Made by a program: the position numbers and the translations under genes. The notes under the pieces are model-generated. The model had not been told where the DNA came from, did no database searches, and saw nothing but the letters and a program-made list of their open reading frames with translations. A stretch of 64,000 nucleotides of DNA from Brevibacterium sp. XM4083 (GTDB taxonomy: Bacteria > Actinomycetota > Actinomycetes > Actinomycetales > Brevibacteriaceae): assembly GCF_006489205.2 (NCBI RefSeq), contig NZ_VFYR02000002.1, forward strand, positions 124,001 to 188,000. The letters run 5' to 3'. How positions within the stretch are numbered: the stretch's first letter is position 1; every line of letters begins with the position of its first letter. Below, piece by piece: positions 10,590 through 19,114 of the stretch.

Positions 10590-11902
10590 TGGAAGTCTTC
10601 CGCCTCACCGGCCCCACGCAGCTGCGCGGCACCGTCGACGTGCGCGGTGCGAAGAACAGCGTTCTCAAGCTCATGGCGGCGAGTCTGCTCGCCGTCGGCA
10701 AGACGACGATCACGAACGTTCCCGCGATCCTCGATGTGCGGATCATGGTCGAACTCCTCAGCCGCCTCGGATGCACCGTCGACTACGATGCCGAGGCCGG
10801 AATCGTCAGCATCGACGTCCCCGCCGAGGTGGGGATCCAAGCCGACTACGAACTCGTCCGCGCGATGCGGGCCTCGATCTCCGTCCTCGGACCGCTGACG
10901 GCGCGGATGCACTCGGCGCACGTCGCGCTGCCCGGCGGCGATGCGATCGGCTCCCGCGGCCTCGACATGCACCAGGCCGGACTCGAAGCCCTCGGCGCCC
11001 ATGTGCGCCTCGAGCACGGCTACTTCGTCGCCGAGGCCCCCGGCGGCCTGACCGGCACGGACATCGCCCTCGATTTCCCCTCCGTGGGTGCCACGGAGAA
11101 CCTCGTCATGGCAGCGACCCTGGCCTCGGGCGTGACGACGATCGCGAACGCGGCGAAGGAGCCGGAGATCGTCGACATCTGCCTCATGCTCGTCGAGATG
11201 GGTGCTCGGATCGAGGGGATCGGCACCGCGGATCTCACGATCACCGGCGTCGACGCGCTGCATCCGGTCGAGCACCGCACCGTCGGCGACCGCATCGTCG
11301 CCGGCACCTACGCGTTCGCCGCCGCGCTGAGCGGGGGAGACGTCATGGTGCGCGGGGTCGGCCTCGACATCATGCCCAACGTCGCGATCAAACTCCGCGA
11401 CACCGGCGCGACGGTCGACGACCTCGGCGACATCACCCTGGGCGACGGCACGCAGGGCAAGGGCTTCCGCGTCATCGGTCCCGAGCGTCCCCACGCGATC
11501 CGCGTCGCGACGATGCCGTTTCCGGGCTTCCCGACCGATCTCCAGCCCTTCGTCATTGCGCTCAACTCGGTCTCCGACGGCGTCGGGCTGCTCTCGGAGA
11601 ACCTCTTCGAGGCGCGCTGGCGCTTCGTCCAGGAGGTCGCCCGCCTCGGCGCGAAGGTCCGCGTCGACGGCAATCATGCCCTCATCACCGGGGTCGATGA
11701 GCTCTCCGGCGCCGAGGTGGAGGCCTCCGACATCCGCGCCGGTGCCGGTCTCGTCCTCGCCGGTCTGCGGGCGGCCGGGATCACCGAGGTCTCCGGAGTC
11801 GATCACATCGACCGCGGCTACGAGGGCTTCGTGCAGAAGCTCCAGGCGCTCGGCGCCGACATCGTCCGCGTCAGCCGCGCCGACCGCCTCAGCTTCGACT
11901 GA
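10589..11902 (+). CDS. murA: UDP-N-acetylglucosamine 1-carboxyvinyltransferase, Asp-type active site
   Basis: First committed step of peptidoglycan synthesis: enolpyruvyl transfer from PEP to UDP-GlcNAc. The 437-residue protein has the N-terminal [13 protein letters not shown] loop and the PGFPTDLQP region. The loop that carries Cys115 in E. coli reads [13 protein letters not shown] here, so Asp118 replaces the cysteine that fosfomycin alkylates. The same substitution is known from mycobacteria. The ATG overlaps the DUF2550 stop by one base, indicating translational coupling. Confidence 0.97.
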   Translation: MEVFRLTGPTQLRGTVDVRGAKNSVLKLMAASLLAVGKTTITNVPAILDVRIMVELLSRLGCTVDYDAEAGIVSIDVPAEVGIQADYELVRAMRASISVLGPLTARMHSAHVALPGGDAIGSRGLDMHQAGLEALGAHVRLEHGYFVAEAPGGLTGTDIALDFPSVGATENLVMAATLASGVTTIANAAKEPEIVDICLMLVEMGARIEGIGTADLTITGVDALHPVEHRTVGDRIVAGTYAFAAALSGGDVMVRGVGLDIMPNVAIKLRDTGATVDDLGDITLGDGTQGKGFRVIGPERPHAIRVATMPFPGFPTDLQPFVIALNSVSDGVGLLSENLFEARWRFVQEVARLGAKVRVDGNHALITGVDELSGAEVEASDIRAGAGLVLAGLRAAGITEVSGVDHIDRGYEGFVQKLQALGADIVRVSRADRLSFD

Positions 11903-12000
11903 GCTCCCACTCGCACGGTGCGGCGACTCATCGGTCGTCGCTCAAGCCGCCTGTCGGTCAAGCCCGCCAGCACGTTTCGAGAGTTCCCGCACATCCGCGA

Positions 12001-12235
12001 GCTCACTCCAGGCTGAGCGCGGATCGCCGGTGTTGCACGCCTGGCTATCCGCGCCACGCCGTGACCGACACCACCCGGGCGCTCACTCCAGGCTGAGCGC
12101 GGATCGCCGGTGTTGCACGCCTGGCTATCCGCGCCACGCCGTGACCGACACCACCCGGGAGCTCACTCCAGGCTGAGCGCGGATCGCCGGTGTTGCACGC
12201 CTGGCTATCAGCGCTACGCCGTGACCGACACCTCC
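12001..12235. repeat. 80-bp tandem repeat, three copies, hairpin-forming
   Basis: Three units start at 12001, 12081 and 12161, each opening with GCTCACTCCAGGCTGAGCGC; the third degenerates after about 74 bases. Each unit contains an imperfect inverted repeat, for example GCGCGGAT (12017-12024) with ATCCGCGC (12047-12054) and inner GCC/GGC pairs. Units 1 and 2 are almost identical; unit 3 has a changed right arm (ATCAGCGC). The unit length is not a multiple of 3. The unit core resembles the palindrome at 13398-13431. The rest of the 445-base gap (11903-12000 and 12236-12347) has no gene I recognise. Confidence 0.85.
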
Positions 12236-12255
12236 GGCGTACTCGTGCCGTTTGA

Positions 12256-12294
12256 CTGTCCACAGGCGCGTTCGCCGCTCAGTAGTTATCCACA
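12256..12294 (+). other. Two DnaA-box-like 9-mers
   Basis: CTGTCCACA (12256-12264) and TTATCCACA (12286-12294) lie 30 bases apart between the tandem repeat and the broken DUF559 gene. The second is an exact match to the E. coli DnaA box consensus. TCCACAGGGCAT from the second site recurs in the palindrome upstream of ssb at 22599-22610. No replication gene is near, so this is not proposed as an origin. Confidence 0.45.
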
Positions 12295-12347
12295 GGGCAT
12301 TTTGATGCTCTTGCGTTTCGGATGCGTTTTGTTCCATGCTCGATTGC

Positions 12348-12527
12348 ATGTTTGCGTGCTTGGAGACTTCGGATCTGGTGGCGGCGGGCTGGAACTCCCA
12401 TCAGATCAGATCTGCCGTCGATTGCTGCCTGCGGCGACTCCGGCGGGGACGATAGGTCGTCACGCGTGCGTGCGACAATCCGTCGCACGCTTTCGTCGCA
12501 GCGATCGCGGAGGCGGAGGAGACCGCG
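12348..12527 (+). pseudogene. Detached N-terminus of the DUF559/AbiEi-like gene, ended by an in-frame amber codon
   Basis: From the ATG at 12348 the frame that continues into the gene at 12528 encodes 35 residues, including VAAGWNSHQIRSAV and ending LRRLRRGR, then TAG (12453-12455), then 24 further sense codons up to 12528. AbiEi-type N-terminal winged-helix domains usually end with a Gly-rich turn of the form RRG-x-Tyr, so the amber stands where a tyrosine codon (TAC or TAT) is expected. With read-through the product would be 339 residues. A sequencing error or a true nonsense mutation would look the same here. Confidence 0.7.
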
Positions 12528-13367
12528 TTGCCCCATGAGACCACGGGGATGCTCAAGCGCGGAGAGGATCTGAGGATTCTCGTCCGGTCATTCGTCCCCG
12601 ACCTGCCGCATGACGCAGTGTTCTCCCATCGCAGTGCGCTGCTCGTCCACGGCCTGCCCGTGCCGTATGTCGATAAGGGTGAGGTGTACGTCGAAGTCGC
12701 GAGCCCTCGCAGCTCGGTCCGCCAGAGGGATCTCGTGATCCGCCGACGGTCCCTTCAGCCCGACACCATCGAGATCGTCGACGGGATTCCGGTGACGACG
12801 GTGGTGCAGACGCTCCTCGATGTCGCCAGGGATTGTCCGTTGGCGTTCGCCGTGGCTGTTGCGGATGCCGCGGTGCGCTTGGGGCAGGTGTCTCGCGAGG
12901 AGTTCCGAGCGCACCAATTGGCGCATCCTGTGCGGACCCGCCAGTCGCGGATCTCAGCGGTGCTGGAGAACATCGACGGACGGCGTGAAACGGTGGCGGA
13001 GTCGATCTGCGCCGTTCGATTCGTCGAGTATTCGATACCGGGCTTCGAGCCGCAACTCGTCATCTGCGACGCCGATGGCCGCTTCCTCGCTCGGTCCGAC
13101 TTCGGCAACGAAGCAGTCAAAGTCATTGCCGAGTTCGATGGCGCCGGCAAGTACTACATCGATGACGGTGATCCGCACCGAGCCTTCGAACGCGAACGGA
13201 AGCGGGAGTACGCCCTGCGGAACGAGGGGTGGATGGTCTTCCGCATTCGATGGGCCGACCTCTTCAGGGCAGACCTCTTCCTCAGGATCAAAGAGGCGGT
13301 GCGGATCCGCGAGACGGAGATCGCCGCGCGAGACCGACTCGCAGGCCCGATTCACGGCGCGCAGTGA
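12528..13367 (+). CDS. DUF559/AbiEi-like protein, C-terminal remainder of a broken gene
   Basis: The 279 residues readable from the TTG at 12528 (GGAGGAG at 12515-12521 ahead of it) lack most of the N-terminal winged-helix domain. They keep the central AbiEi-like part (SHRSALLVHGLP, IPVTTVVQTLLDVAR) and a C-terminal DUF559, Vsr-like PD-(D/E)xK nuclease fold with ARSDFGNEAVKVIAEFDG and EYALRNEGWMVFRIRW. Such solitary genes are common in actinobacteria and their function is unknown; no AbiEii nucleotidyltransferase partner lies nearby. Whether TTG is used in the cell is uncertain. Confidence 0.6.
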   Translation: MPHETTGMLKRGEDLRILVRSFVPDLPHDAVFSHRSALLVHGLPVPYVDKGEVYVEVASPRSSVRQRDLVIRRRSLQPDTIEIVDGIPVTTVVQTLLDVARDCPLAFAVAVADAAVRLGQVSREEFRAHQLAHPVRTRQSRISAVLENIDGRRETVAESICAVRFVEYSIPGFEPQLVICDADGRFLARSDFGNEAVKVIAEFDGAGKYYIDDGDPHRAFERERKREYALRNEGWMVFRIRWADLFRADLFLRIKEAVRIRETEIAARDRLAGPIHGAQ

Positions 13368-13397
13368 GGGCGATTCAGTCGTCGGTCAAGGCGCAGC

Positions 13398-13431
13398 GCG
13401 GATAGCGGGGCGTGCCCGGCCCGCCATCCGC
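13398..13431. repeat. REP-like palindrome related to the 80-bp repeat
   Basis: GCGGAT-a-GCGGG (13398-13409) pairs with CCCGC-c-ATCCGC (13420-13431) around a 10-base loop. The surrounding bases align with the core of the 80-bp units (GCGCGGAT, about 20 bases, ATCCGC). It lies between the convergent ends of the DUF559 gene and nucS, where it may also act as a terminator. Confidence 0.65.
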
Positions 13432-13468
13432 ACTAACGCTGGATCGGCGGGAATGGGCGCCGAGGCGG

Positions 13469-14164
13469 TCAGAAGAGGCGCGTCTCCGGGTCGTCCATCC
13501 CGCGCAGGGCATCGTAGTCGAGGACGACGCAGCGGATGCCGCGGTCCTCGGCGAGGGTGCGTGCCTGCGGTTTGATCTCCTGCGCGGCGAAGACGCCGGT
13601 GACCGGCGAGAGCAGCGGGTCGCGATTCATCAGCTCGAGGTAGCGGGTGAGCTGTTCGACGCCGTCGATGTCGCCGCGGCGCTTGATCTCGACGGCGACG
13701 GACTTCTGCGCCGCGTCGCGAGCGAGGATGTCGACCGGCCCGATCGCCGTCATGTACTCGCGGCGGACCAGGCTGTAGCCCGTGCCGAGGGTGTGGATGT
13801 GCTCGGCGAGGAGCTCCTGAAGGTGGGCTTCGACGCCGTCCTTGACGAGTCCGGGATCGACGCCGAGGTCGTGGCTGGAATCGGAGAGGACCTCGGCGAC
13901 GGAGATGACGAGTCGGTCCCCGGTCTTCGCCTGGGAGACCGTCCACACTTCGCGCAGCCCTGCCTCGGCCTGCTCCTCGGTCGCCGGTGCGATCTGGACC
14001 GAGCACGGGGGAGTCATCCAGTTGAGCGGTTTGTACGATCCGCCGTCGGAGTGGATGAGGATCGAACCATCGGCCTTGAGCATGATGAGGCGGGTGGCCA
14101 TGGGCAGATGGGCGGTCAGACGACCGGCATAGTCAACAGAGCATTCAGCTATCACGAGGCGCAC
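13469..14164 (-). CDS. nucS: Endonuclease NucS/EndoMS (non-canonical mismatch repair)
   Basis: Cleaves both strands at G:T, G:G and T:T mismatches and replaces MutS/MutL repair in many actinobacteria. The 231-residue protein is full length and matches the family end to end: N-terminal DNA-binding part ([13 protein letters not shown]), then the RecB-like nuclease domain with Asp145 (GPVDILARD), Glu159 and Lys161 (AVEIKRRG), and the usual C-terminus [10 protein letters not shown]. The C-terminal residues resemble the beta-clamp contact of other NucS proteins. The GTG at 14164 stands 7 bases after a TAGTGT -10 box, so the mRNA may be leaderless. Confidence 0.95.
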   Translation of the reverse strand: MRLVIAECSVDYAGRLTAHLPMATRLIMLKADGSILIHSDGGSYKPLNWMTPPCSVQIAPATEEQAEAGLREVWTVSQAKTGDRLVISVAEVLSDSSHDLGVDPGLVKDGVEAHLQELLAEHIHTLGTGYSLVRREYMTAIGPVDILARDAAQKSVAVEIKRRGDIDGVEQLTRYLELMNRDPLLSPVTGVFAAQEIKPQARTLAEDRGIRCVVLDYDALRGMDDPETRLF

Positions 14165-14194
14165 CCGTCACACACTACGTGAGAGAATCGGCTT
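14165..14194. promoter_or_regulatory. 30-base divergent promoter region between nucS and the zinc-ribbon gene
   Basis: On the minus strand TAGTGT (14177-14172) ends 7 bases before the nucS GTG. On the plus strand GAGAAT (14183-14188) ends 6 bases before the ATG at 14195. Neither start has a Shine-Dalgarno site, so both transcripts would be leaderless, and each -35 would fall in the other gene's first codons. Confidence 0.5.
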
Positions 14195-14491
14195 ATGCCA
14201 CGATCGAACTCCTCGCGTCGCCGGAACAAGTGGAGCACTCCCGGCCGGGACCTCTCGGAGTCCGTCGGCGGCCTGCGCCGCAGCCGTGATCTGCCCGACG
14301 GCACGTGGTCGGTCCAGCAGGTCGCCGGCAATGCCAGCGGCAAGGTCTATGTCTGTCCCGGCTGCGGTCAGAACGTGTCGGCAGCGACGGCGCATATCGT
14401 CGCGTGGCGGCAGAGCGCCCCTCACGGCATCGACATCGGCGTCGACGCGCGCCGGCACTGGCACATCCGCTGCTTCGAGAAGTTCCGCTGA
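14195..14491 (+). CDS. Small conserved actinobacterial zinc-ribbon-like protein
   Basis: A 98-residue basic protein. The N-terminus is Arg/Ser-rich; residues 53-63 hold VYVCPGCGQNV, a CxxC knuckle, and the C-terminus HWHIRCFEKFR supplies a His and Cys that could complete a metal site. Related proteins occur beside nucS in other actinobacteria, often mislabelled ATP/GTP-binding. I know of no established function; the shared promoter gap with nucS makes a DNA-related role conceivable but unproven. Confidence 0.75.
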   Translation: MPRSNSSRRRNKWSTPGRDLSESVGGLRRSRDLPDGTWSVQQVAGNASGKVYVCPGCGQNVSAATAHIVAWRQSAPHGIDIGVDARRHWHIRCFEKFR

Positions 14492-14507
14492 CGACAGCGC
14501 ACCGGAC

Positions 14508-14547
14508 ACGTGAAAGGGGACCCACCGCGGTGGGTCCCCTTTCACGT
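14508..14547. terminator. Perfect 40-base palindrome, bidirectional terminator
   Basis: ACGTGAAAGGGGACCCACCG (14508-14527) is exactly complementary to 14528-14547. It lies between the convergent ends of the zinc-ribbon gene and the FilP-like gene; the A/T-rich arm ends give short T runs on either strand. Confidence 0.85.
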
Positions 14548-14611
14548 CCGCGCCGCGCTCAGGCGAGCGATCGCTCTCAGACGGGAGCGTTTCAGTCCGT
14601 GAAGCGCGGAC

Positions 14612-16234
14612 TCAGCGCAGAGAGTTGCGCGTGCGGGCGGCCTTCGACCGTCCCGCGCCTTCGTTCGCCGAAGCGGCTCCCCCCGAGCCCTGCGTCCCCG
14701 ACGTGCCGCCGGAGACCTGGGCGTCGATCGCGATCGTCTTGTCATCGGTGGCGCCGTTGGGCAGCTCCGAAGTGTCGACATCGGACTCGACCGATTCCGC
14801 CTCGGCGGTGACCGTATCGTCGGCGGTCGCCTTCGCCCTCTGGGCAGCTGTCGCACCGCCCTGGTCGGCACCGGCTTTCTCTGCCGCGCTCTTGTCCGCG
14901 GAGCCCTTGTCCGCCGCACCTGCGGCTGCGGCTCCCTTGGCGGAGCCTGCCTTCGCGTCGGCGTTCTTCTTCGCGGCGTCCTGCTCCTCAGCGGCGTCGG
15001 CGGCGAGGAGGTCGGCGAGCGTCTCCCCATCGGCGATCTGCTCGGTCGCATGCGTCGCGGCTTCGGCCTTCGCCGGATCGACGGCGTCGCCGCCCATCAC
15101 ACCGGGCATCGCGAAGAGCGAGCGGAGCTGGTCGAGCTGCGCGGTGATCGTCTTGCGCTGCTTCGTGAGCAGATCGACCTGCGACTGCGCCGAGGCGACG
15201 TTGCGCTTGGCCTCGGCCGCGGACTCCTCGATCGTCGCCTCGGCCGTGGCGCGCGCCTCGGAGATGAGCGTCTGCGCCCGGGCCTTGCCGTCGGCGATGA
15301 TCTCGTCGGCCTTCTTCACGGCATCGGCACGCGTGGTCTCGGCGCGCTCGGCGGCAGTCTTCGCATCGGTGTCGGCCTTGGCCGCGCGGGCCTGGGCCTC
15401 CTCGATGAGCTTCTTGTTCTCCGTCTGCGCGGTGTCGTAGCGCTTCTTCCGCTCGGCCTCTGCGTCCTTGCGCTTGGCGGCGAGTTCGACCTCGAGGTCG
15501 TTCGCGGCCTTCTTCGACGCCTCGTCGCGGGACTTCGCGGACGCGAGGAGCTCATCGGCCTGGGCCTGCGCTGCGGCGATGGTCTCATCGGCCTGGGTCT
15601 TGGCCTCGGCCCGGAGGTCGGTGGCCTCCTTCTCGGCGGCGGCGCGGAGTTCGGCGATCTCGTGCTCGAGGCTCTCGCGGGCCTCCTTCGACGCGGCGTC
15701 GTTGGCCTCCTTGGACTGGAGGGACTCGCGCTCGGCGGTGGCTTTGAGCTCGGCAGCGCGGTTCTCCGCCGACTTCACGGCCTCCTCGGCGCGCAGCTCC
15801 GCGGAGCTGATGATCGCGTCGGCTTCGGAGCGGGCGCTGCTGAGGGTGTCGTTGCTCTCGGTGCGCATCCGAGCGCGGGCTGACGCCGCCTCGGCGCGGG
15901 CCTTGTTGCGGATCGTCTCGGCATCGGAGTTCGCCTGGGCAAGCGTCTCGCGGGCCTGGGATTCGGCGATCTTCAGGAGATGGTCGATGCGGGATCCGGG
16001 AGGACCGGCCGCCTCGGCGTTCTCATTGGCCGCCTTCTTCAGCTGTGCCTTCGCCTCGGACAGCTCACCGGCGATCTGGAGCTTCGCTCGATCGGCGTTG
16101 ATGACCTGACTGCGGGCATCCGACAGCGCCTTTCGCACGGATTCGATCTCCGTGCGCAGCTGCTGCAGTCGGGAATCGACTTCGCTCTTCTCGTACCCGC
16201 GCATCGCTGTGCGGAATTCTTCGGTGGGCGTCAC
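14612..16234 (-). CDS. FilP/DivIVA-like coiled-coil cytoskeletal protein
   Basis: A 540-residue protein. The N-terminus FRTAMRGYEKSEVDSRLQQL has the DivIVA-type pattern RGY-x(3-4)-VD. DHLLKIAESQARETLAQA (around residue 80) and the following roughly 300 residues of Ala/Glu/Lys/Arg-rich heptads match the Streptomyces FilP/Scy type of intermediate-filament-like proteins that organise polar growth. After about residue 375 the coiled coil gives way to an Ala/Gly/Asp/Ser-rich disordered tail ending AARTRNSLR. The GTG at 16234 follows AGGAG by 9 bases; the longer upstream frame is not used. A TAGAGT -10 candidate lies at 16293-16288 on the minus strand. Confidence 0.75.
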   Translation of the reverse strand: MTPTEEFRTAMRGYEKSEVDSRLQQLRTEIESVRKALSDARSQVINADRAKLQIAGELSEAKAQLKKAANENAEAAGPPGSRIDHLLKIAESQARETLAQANSDAETIRNKARAEAASARARMRTESNDTLSSARSEADAIISSAELRAEEAVKSAENRAAELKATAERESLQSKEANDAASKEARESLEHEIAELRAAAEKEATDLRAEAKTQADETIAAAQAQADELLASAKSRDEASKKAANDLEVELAAKRKDAEAERKKRYDTAQTENKKLIEEAQARAAKADTDAKTAAERAETTRADAVKKADEIIADGKARAQTLISEARATAEATIEESAAEAKRNVASAQSQVDLLTKQRKTITAQLDQLRSLFAMPGVMGGDAVDPAKAEAATHATEQIADGETLADLLAADAAEEQDAAKKNADAKAGSAKGAAAAGAADKGSADKSAAEKAGADQGGATAAQRAKATADDTVTAEAESVESDVDTSELPNGATDDKTIAIDAQVSGGTSGTQGSGGAASANEGAGRSKAARTRNSLR

Positions 16235-16567
16235 TGAAGCTGACTCCTGTCGTCTCAAGGGGATGTTGTCGTGCCTGCGCGCTCCCCACTCTATCGGACT
16301 CAAGATGAGTGTTGTGTCCGAATCCGGCGGTCGGGACGGGACTGTGCGCCGGTCCGGTGACCCCGCGCACAACAGCTGCAGCGAGTGGATCGAGGGGCCG
16401 CCTCGGCGAGCAGGAACGATGCTCCACCGGCGTCAGAGGCGGGGCCGAACGCCCCCGCGGCACCCCAGTGATCAGTGCCACAGAGGGCTCGGTTACCCTG
16501 GGTGCAAGCAGCTCACCGCCGTGCAGCACCTGCTCGGGGCGAGGACATCCTTGATCAAGGAGGAAAC
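16235..16567. other. Intergenic region with divergent promoters only
   Basis: 333 bases between the divergent FilP-like gene and the thiolase gene. It holds the minus-strand -10 candidate at 16293-16288 and the plus-strand ribosome binding site AAGGAGGAA (16557-16565). I see no other gene, repeat or RNA structure. Confidence 0.5.
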
Positions 16568-17758
16568 ATGACTGAAGCAGTGATCGTCTCCGGCGCGCGC
16601 ACGCCGTTCGGCAAGCTCTCGGGAGCCCTGGGATCGCAGACCGCGGTCGACCTCGGCGCCGCCGCGATCAAGGGGGCCCTCGATCGCGCGGGGATCTCCG
16701 GAGATGAGGTCGAGTACGTCATCATGGGACAGGTGCTCCAGGCCGGCCTCGGCCAGGGTCCGGCACGTCAGGCCGCGGCTCAGGCGGGCATCCCGATGAG
16801 CGTTCCCGCGATCACGATCAACAAGCTCTGCCTCTCGGGGATCAACGCGATCACGCAGGCCGCACAGCTCGTGCGCGCCGGGGAGTACGACGTCGTCGTC
16901 GCCGGCGGACAGGAGTCGATGACGCTGGCCCCGCATCTGCTCGAGAAGTCGCGGGCCGGCTATAAGTACGGCGATGTCGTCGCCAAGGACCACATGGACT
17001 ACGACGGACTCTGGGACGCGTTCACCGACCAGGCGATGGGCGGGCTGACCGACGAGGCGAACAAGGGCGATTCCGAGTTCAGCCGTGAGCAGCAGGACGC
17101 GTTCGCCGCGCAATCGCACCAGCGCGCCGCGGCCGGGTGGGAGTCCGGCGTCTTCGAGAACGAGGTCGTGCCCGTGACGATCACCAGCCGCAAGGGCGAG
17201 ACGACGGTGACCGACGACGAGGGCGTGCGCCCGGACACGACGCCCGAGTCGATGGCGAAGCTGCGTCCGGCCTTCCGCAAGGACGGGGCGATCACCGCGG
17301 GCAACGCCTCGCAGATCTCCGACGGTGCGGCCGCCGTCGTCGTCATGTCGAAGGAGAAGGCCGAGGAGCTCGGTGCGCCGATCCTCGCCGAGATCCGCGC
17401 GCACGGATGGACCGCCGGACCGGACTCGACCCTCCAGCACCAGCCCTCGCAGGCGATCCGTGCGGCCGCTGAGAAGGAGGGCGTCGCTCCCGACTCGTTC
17501 GACCTCTACGAGATCAACGAGGCGTTCGCCGCCGTCGGTCTCGCGAGCACGCAGGACCTCGGCCTCGATCCCGAGAAGGTCAATGTCAACGGCGGTGCGA
17601 TCGCACTTGGCCACCCGATCGGAGCCTCCGGGGCCCGCATCGTCCTCACGCTCGCCCTCGAACTCCAGCGCCGAGGCGGCGGCACCGGTGTCGCGGCGCT
17701 GTGCGGCGGCGGCGGCCAGGGCGATTCGCTCATCATCACCGTTCCCGCCCAGAGCTGA
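16568..17758 (+). CDS. Acetyl-CoA C-acetyltransferase (thiolase)
   Basis: Biosynthetic-type thiolase that condenses two acetyl-CoA to acetoacetyl-CoA, or the reverse. The 396-residue protein has the acylated cysteine Cys88 in [10 protein letters not shown], the catalytic His in [14 protein letters not shown] and the second Cys in [10 protein letters not shown]. Full length for the family. The ATG at 16568 has a strong AAGGAGGAA site; the longer open frame upstream is rejected. The product could serve polyhydroxybutyrate, isoprenoid or fatty-acid metabolism; no pathway partner is adjacent. Confidence 0.93.
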   Translation: MTEAVIVSGARTPFGKLSGALGSQTAVDLGAAAIKGALDRAGISGDEVEYVIMGQVLQAGLGQGPARQAAAQAGIPMSVPAITINKLCLSGINAITQAAQLVRAGEYDVVVAGGQESMTLAPHLLEKSRAGYKYGDVVAKDHMDYDGLWDAFTDQAMGGLTDEANKGDSEFSREQQDAFAAQSHQRAAAGWESGVFENEVVPVTITSRKGETTVTDDEGVRPDTTPESMAKLRPAFRKDGAITAGNASQISDGAAAVVVMSKEKAEELGAPILAEIRAHGWTAGPDSTLQHQPSQAIRAAAEKEGVAPDSFDLYEINEAFAAVGLASTQDLGLDPEKVNVNGGAIALGHPIGASGARIVLTLALELQRRGGGTGVAALCGGGGQGDSLIITVPAQS

Positions 17759-17764
17759 GGTCCG

Positions 17765-18307
17765 ATGGCGGCGGCGCGCGTGGTGAGTGTCAGCAGCGAT
17801 GCGGAGCATGCGTTCTCGAAGCCTGTCCGTGACGCGATCGAGCTCGTCGAGGGCATCGGCGTGCGCGGTGACGCGCACGCCGGCGTCACCGTCCGGCATC
17901 GCTCCCGTCTCGCCCGTACGCCGTCGGCGCCCAACCTCCGCCAGGTCCATCTTCTCCACGCGGAGCTCTTCGACCGCCTCGGCGCCGCCGGGTTCACCGT
18001 CGGCCCCGGGCAGCTCGGTGAGAACATCACGACGCTCGGCCTCGATCTCCTCGCGCTGCCCGTGGGCACGCGCCTGGGCATCGGGGAGGCCGTCGTCACG
18101 CTCACCGGTCTGCGCAATCCGTGCGCGCAGATCGACGGACTGGCCCCCGGACTGCTGGGGCAGGTCGTCTTCCGCGACGACGAGGGCCAGACTGTGCGCC
18201 TGGCCGGTGTCATGGGCATCGTCTCGACCAGCGGCACGGTGCGACCCGGGGACGCGGTGACCGTCGAGCTGCCGGACGGCGAGCCCCACGCCTTGGCGCC
18301 CGTCTGA
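17765..18307 (+). CDS. MOSC domain protein
   Basis: A 180-residue stand-alone MOSC domain, the beta-rich module shared with molybdenum cofactor sulfurase C-termini and YiiM. The conserved cysteine is in [10 protein letters not shown] at about residue 119, and [16 protein letters not shown] is the typical preceding segment. Such proteins are thought to handle sulfur or reduce N-hydroxylated compounds; the substrate here is unknown. It begins 6 bases after the thiolase stop and is probably co-transcribed. Confidence 0.88.
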   Translation: MAAARVVSVSSDAEHAFSKPVRDAIELVEGIGVRGDAHAGVTVRHRSRLARTPSAPNLRQVHLLHAELFDRLGAAGFTVGPGQLGENITTLGLDLLALPVGTRLGIGEAVVTLTGLRNPCAQIDGLAPGLLGQVVFRDDEGQTVRLAGVMGIVSTSGTVRPGDAVTVELPDGEPHALAPV

Positions 18308-18414
18308 CCCGCCTCGGCGAGCTGACCGGAGCACCGCCGCAGCGTTTCCTCGGCCCCGAACTGACGACACCGACCACGACAGCAGACCAACCACGACCAC
18401 AGGAAGGCACCACC

Positions 18415-18738
18415 ATGCTTCTCGCATTCTCCGTCGCCCCTTCGGGCACCGGCCGCAGCGACGGCTCCGTCCACGAGGCCGTCGCGGCGGCCGTCGAGGT
18501 CGTTCGCGCCTCCGGGCTGCCCAACCGCACGACGAGCATGTTCACCGAGATCGAGGGCGAATGGGACGAGGTCTTCGACGTCGTCAAGCGCGCCACCGAG
18601 GCGGTCGCACCGTTCGGCTCCCGCATCTCCCTGGTCATCAAGGCCGACATCCGGCCAGGTCACGACGGGGAGATCGAGGCGAAGGTCGACCGCCTCGAAG
18701 ACGCGCTCGAGGCGCGGAGGAAACTTTCCGACGAGTAA
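18415..18738 (+). CDS. MTH1187/YqgV-family thiamine-binding-like protein
   Basis: A 107-residue ferredoxin-like fold protein with [13 protein letters not shown] at the N-terminus and [20 protein letters not shown] in the middle, matching the thiamine-binding YkoF-related MTH1187 family. The ATG at 18415 has AGGAAGG (18401-18407) upstream; the longer open frame begins inside the MOSC gene. The biological role of the family is not settled. Confidence 0.85.
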   Translation: MLLAFSVAPSGTGRSDGSVHEAVAAAVEVVRASGLPNRTTSMFTEIEGEWDEVFDVVKRATEAVAPFGSRISLVIKADIRPGHDGEIEAKVDRLEDALEARRKLSDE

Positions 18739-18797
18739 TCGGTGACATGCGCGCCCAACGGGTCTATCGTCGTATTCAGGAAGAAGGAGGATGACCC

Positions 18798-19007
18798 ATG
18801 AAGAACGGATCCGCGTATTTCACCACAGCCACTGCTCTGACCATGATCGCCCTGCTCGGGTTCATGATCGCCGGCTTCATTCCGCTCGCGGCCGAAGTGG
18901 CCTTCGGCGTCGAAGCCCTCGCCGTCATCCTCGCCCTGACCGGCGTCGTCATCCTGGCGATCGTCACGGTGCGCAAGACGCTCGAGAAGGCCGGCAACAC
19001 CCACTGA
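18798..19007 (+). CDS. Small two-helix membrane protein
   Basis: 69 residues with two hydrophobic segments (about residues 10-30 and 37-57) joined by a short acidic turn, and a basic C-terminus. GAAGGAGGATG (18783-18793) is a near-perfect ribosome binding site. No family recognised; function unknown. Confidence 0.7.
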   Translation: MKNGSAYFTTATALTMIALLGFMIAGFIPLAAEVAFGVEALAVILALTGVVILAIVTVRKTLEKAGNTH

Positions 19008-19021
19008 GCTGACGACACCTC

Positions 19022-19080
19022 AGCGGTCCCGCACCCGCCGCCCGGTCATCTGACCAGGCGGGGGAGTGCGGGGCCGCTTT
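19022..19080 (+). terminator. Rho-independent-like terminator
   Basis: AGCGG(T)CCCGCACCCGCC (19022-19039) pairs with GGCGGGGGAGTGCGGGGCCGCT (19057-19078) with small bulges, and an inner GGTCA/TGACC hairpin. A short T run (TTTCGT) follows. It closes the transcript of the small membrane protein before tRNA-Arg. Confidence 0.65.
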
Positions 19081-19114
19081 CGTCTGCCCGGCGGCGATCG
19101 GTTACGATGTGGGG

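Noticed and set aside
12001..12235. CRISPR array
   Set aside because: Units are contiguous 80-bp tandem copies without unique spacers, and there are no cas genes.
12256..12294. Replication origin
   Set aside because: Only two DnaA-box-like sites, no dnaA, dnaN or parAB nearby and no AT-rich unwinding region.
12110..12538. 142-codon plus-strand frame running through the tandem repeats
   Set aside because: It is made largely of repeat sequence, has no ribosome binding site and overlaps the true frame of the DUF559 gene.
12528..13367. Complete AbiE abortive-infection toxin-antitoxin system
   Set aside because: No AbiEii nucleotidyltransferase partner; only a solitary DUF559-type protein with a broken N-terminus.
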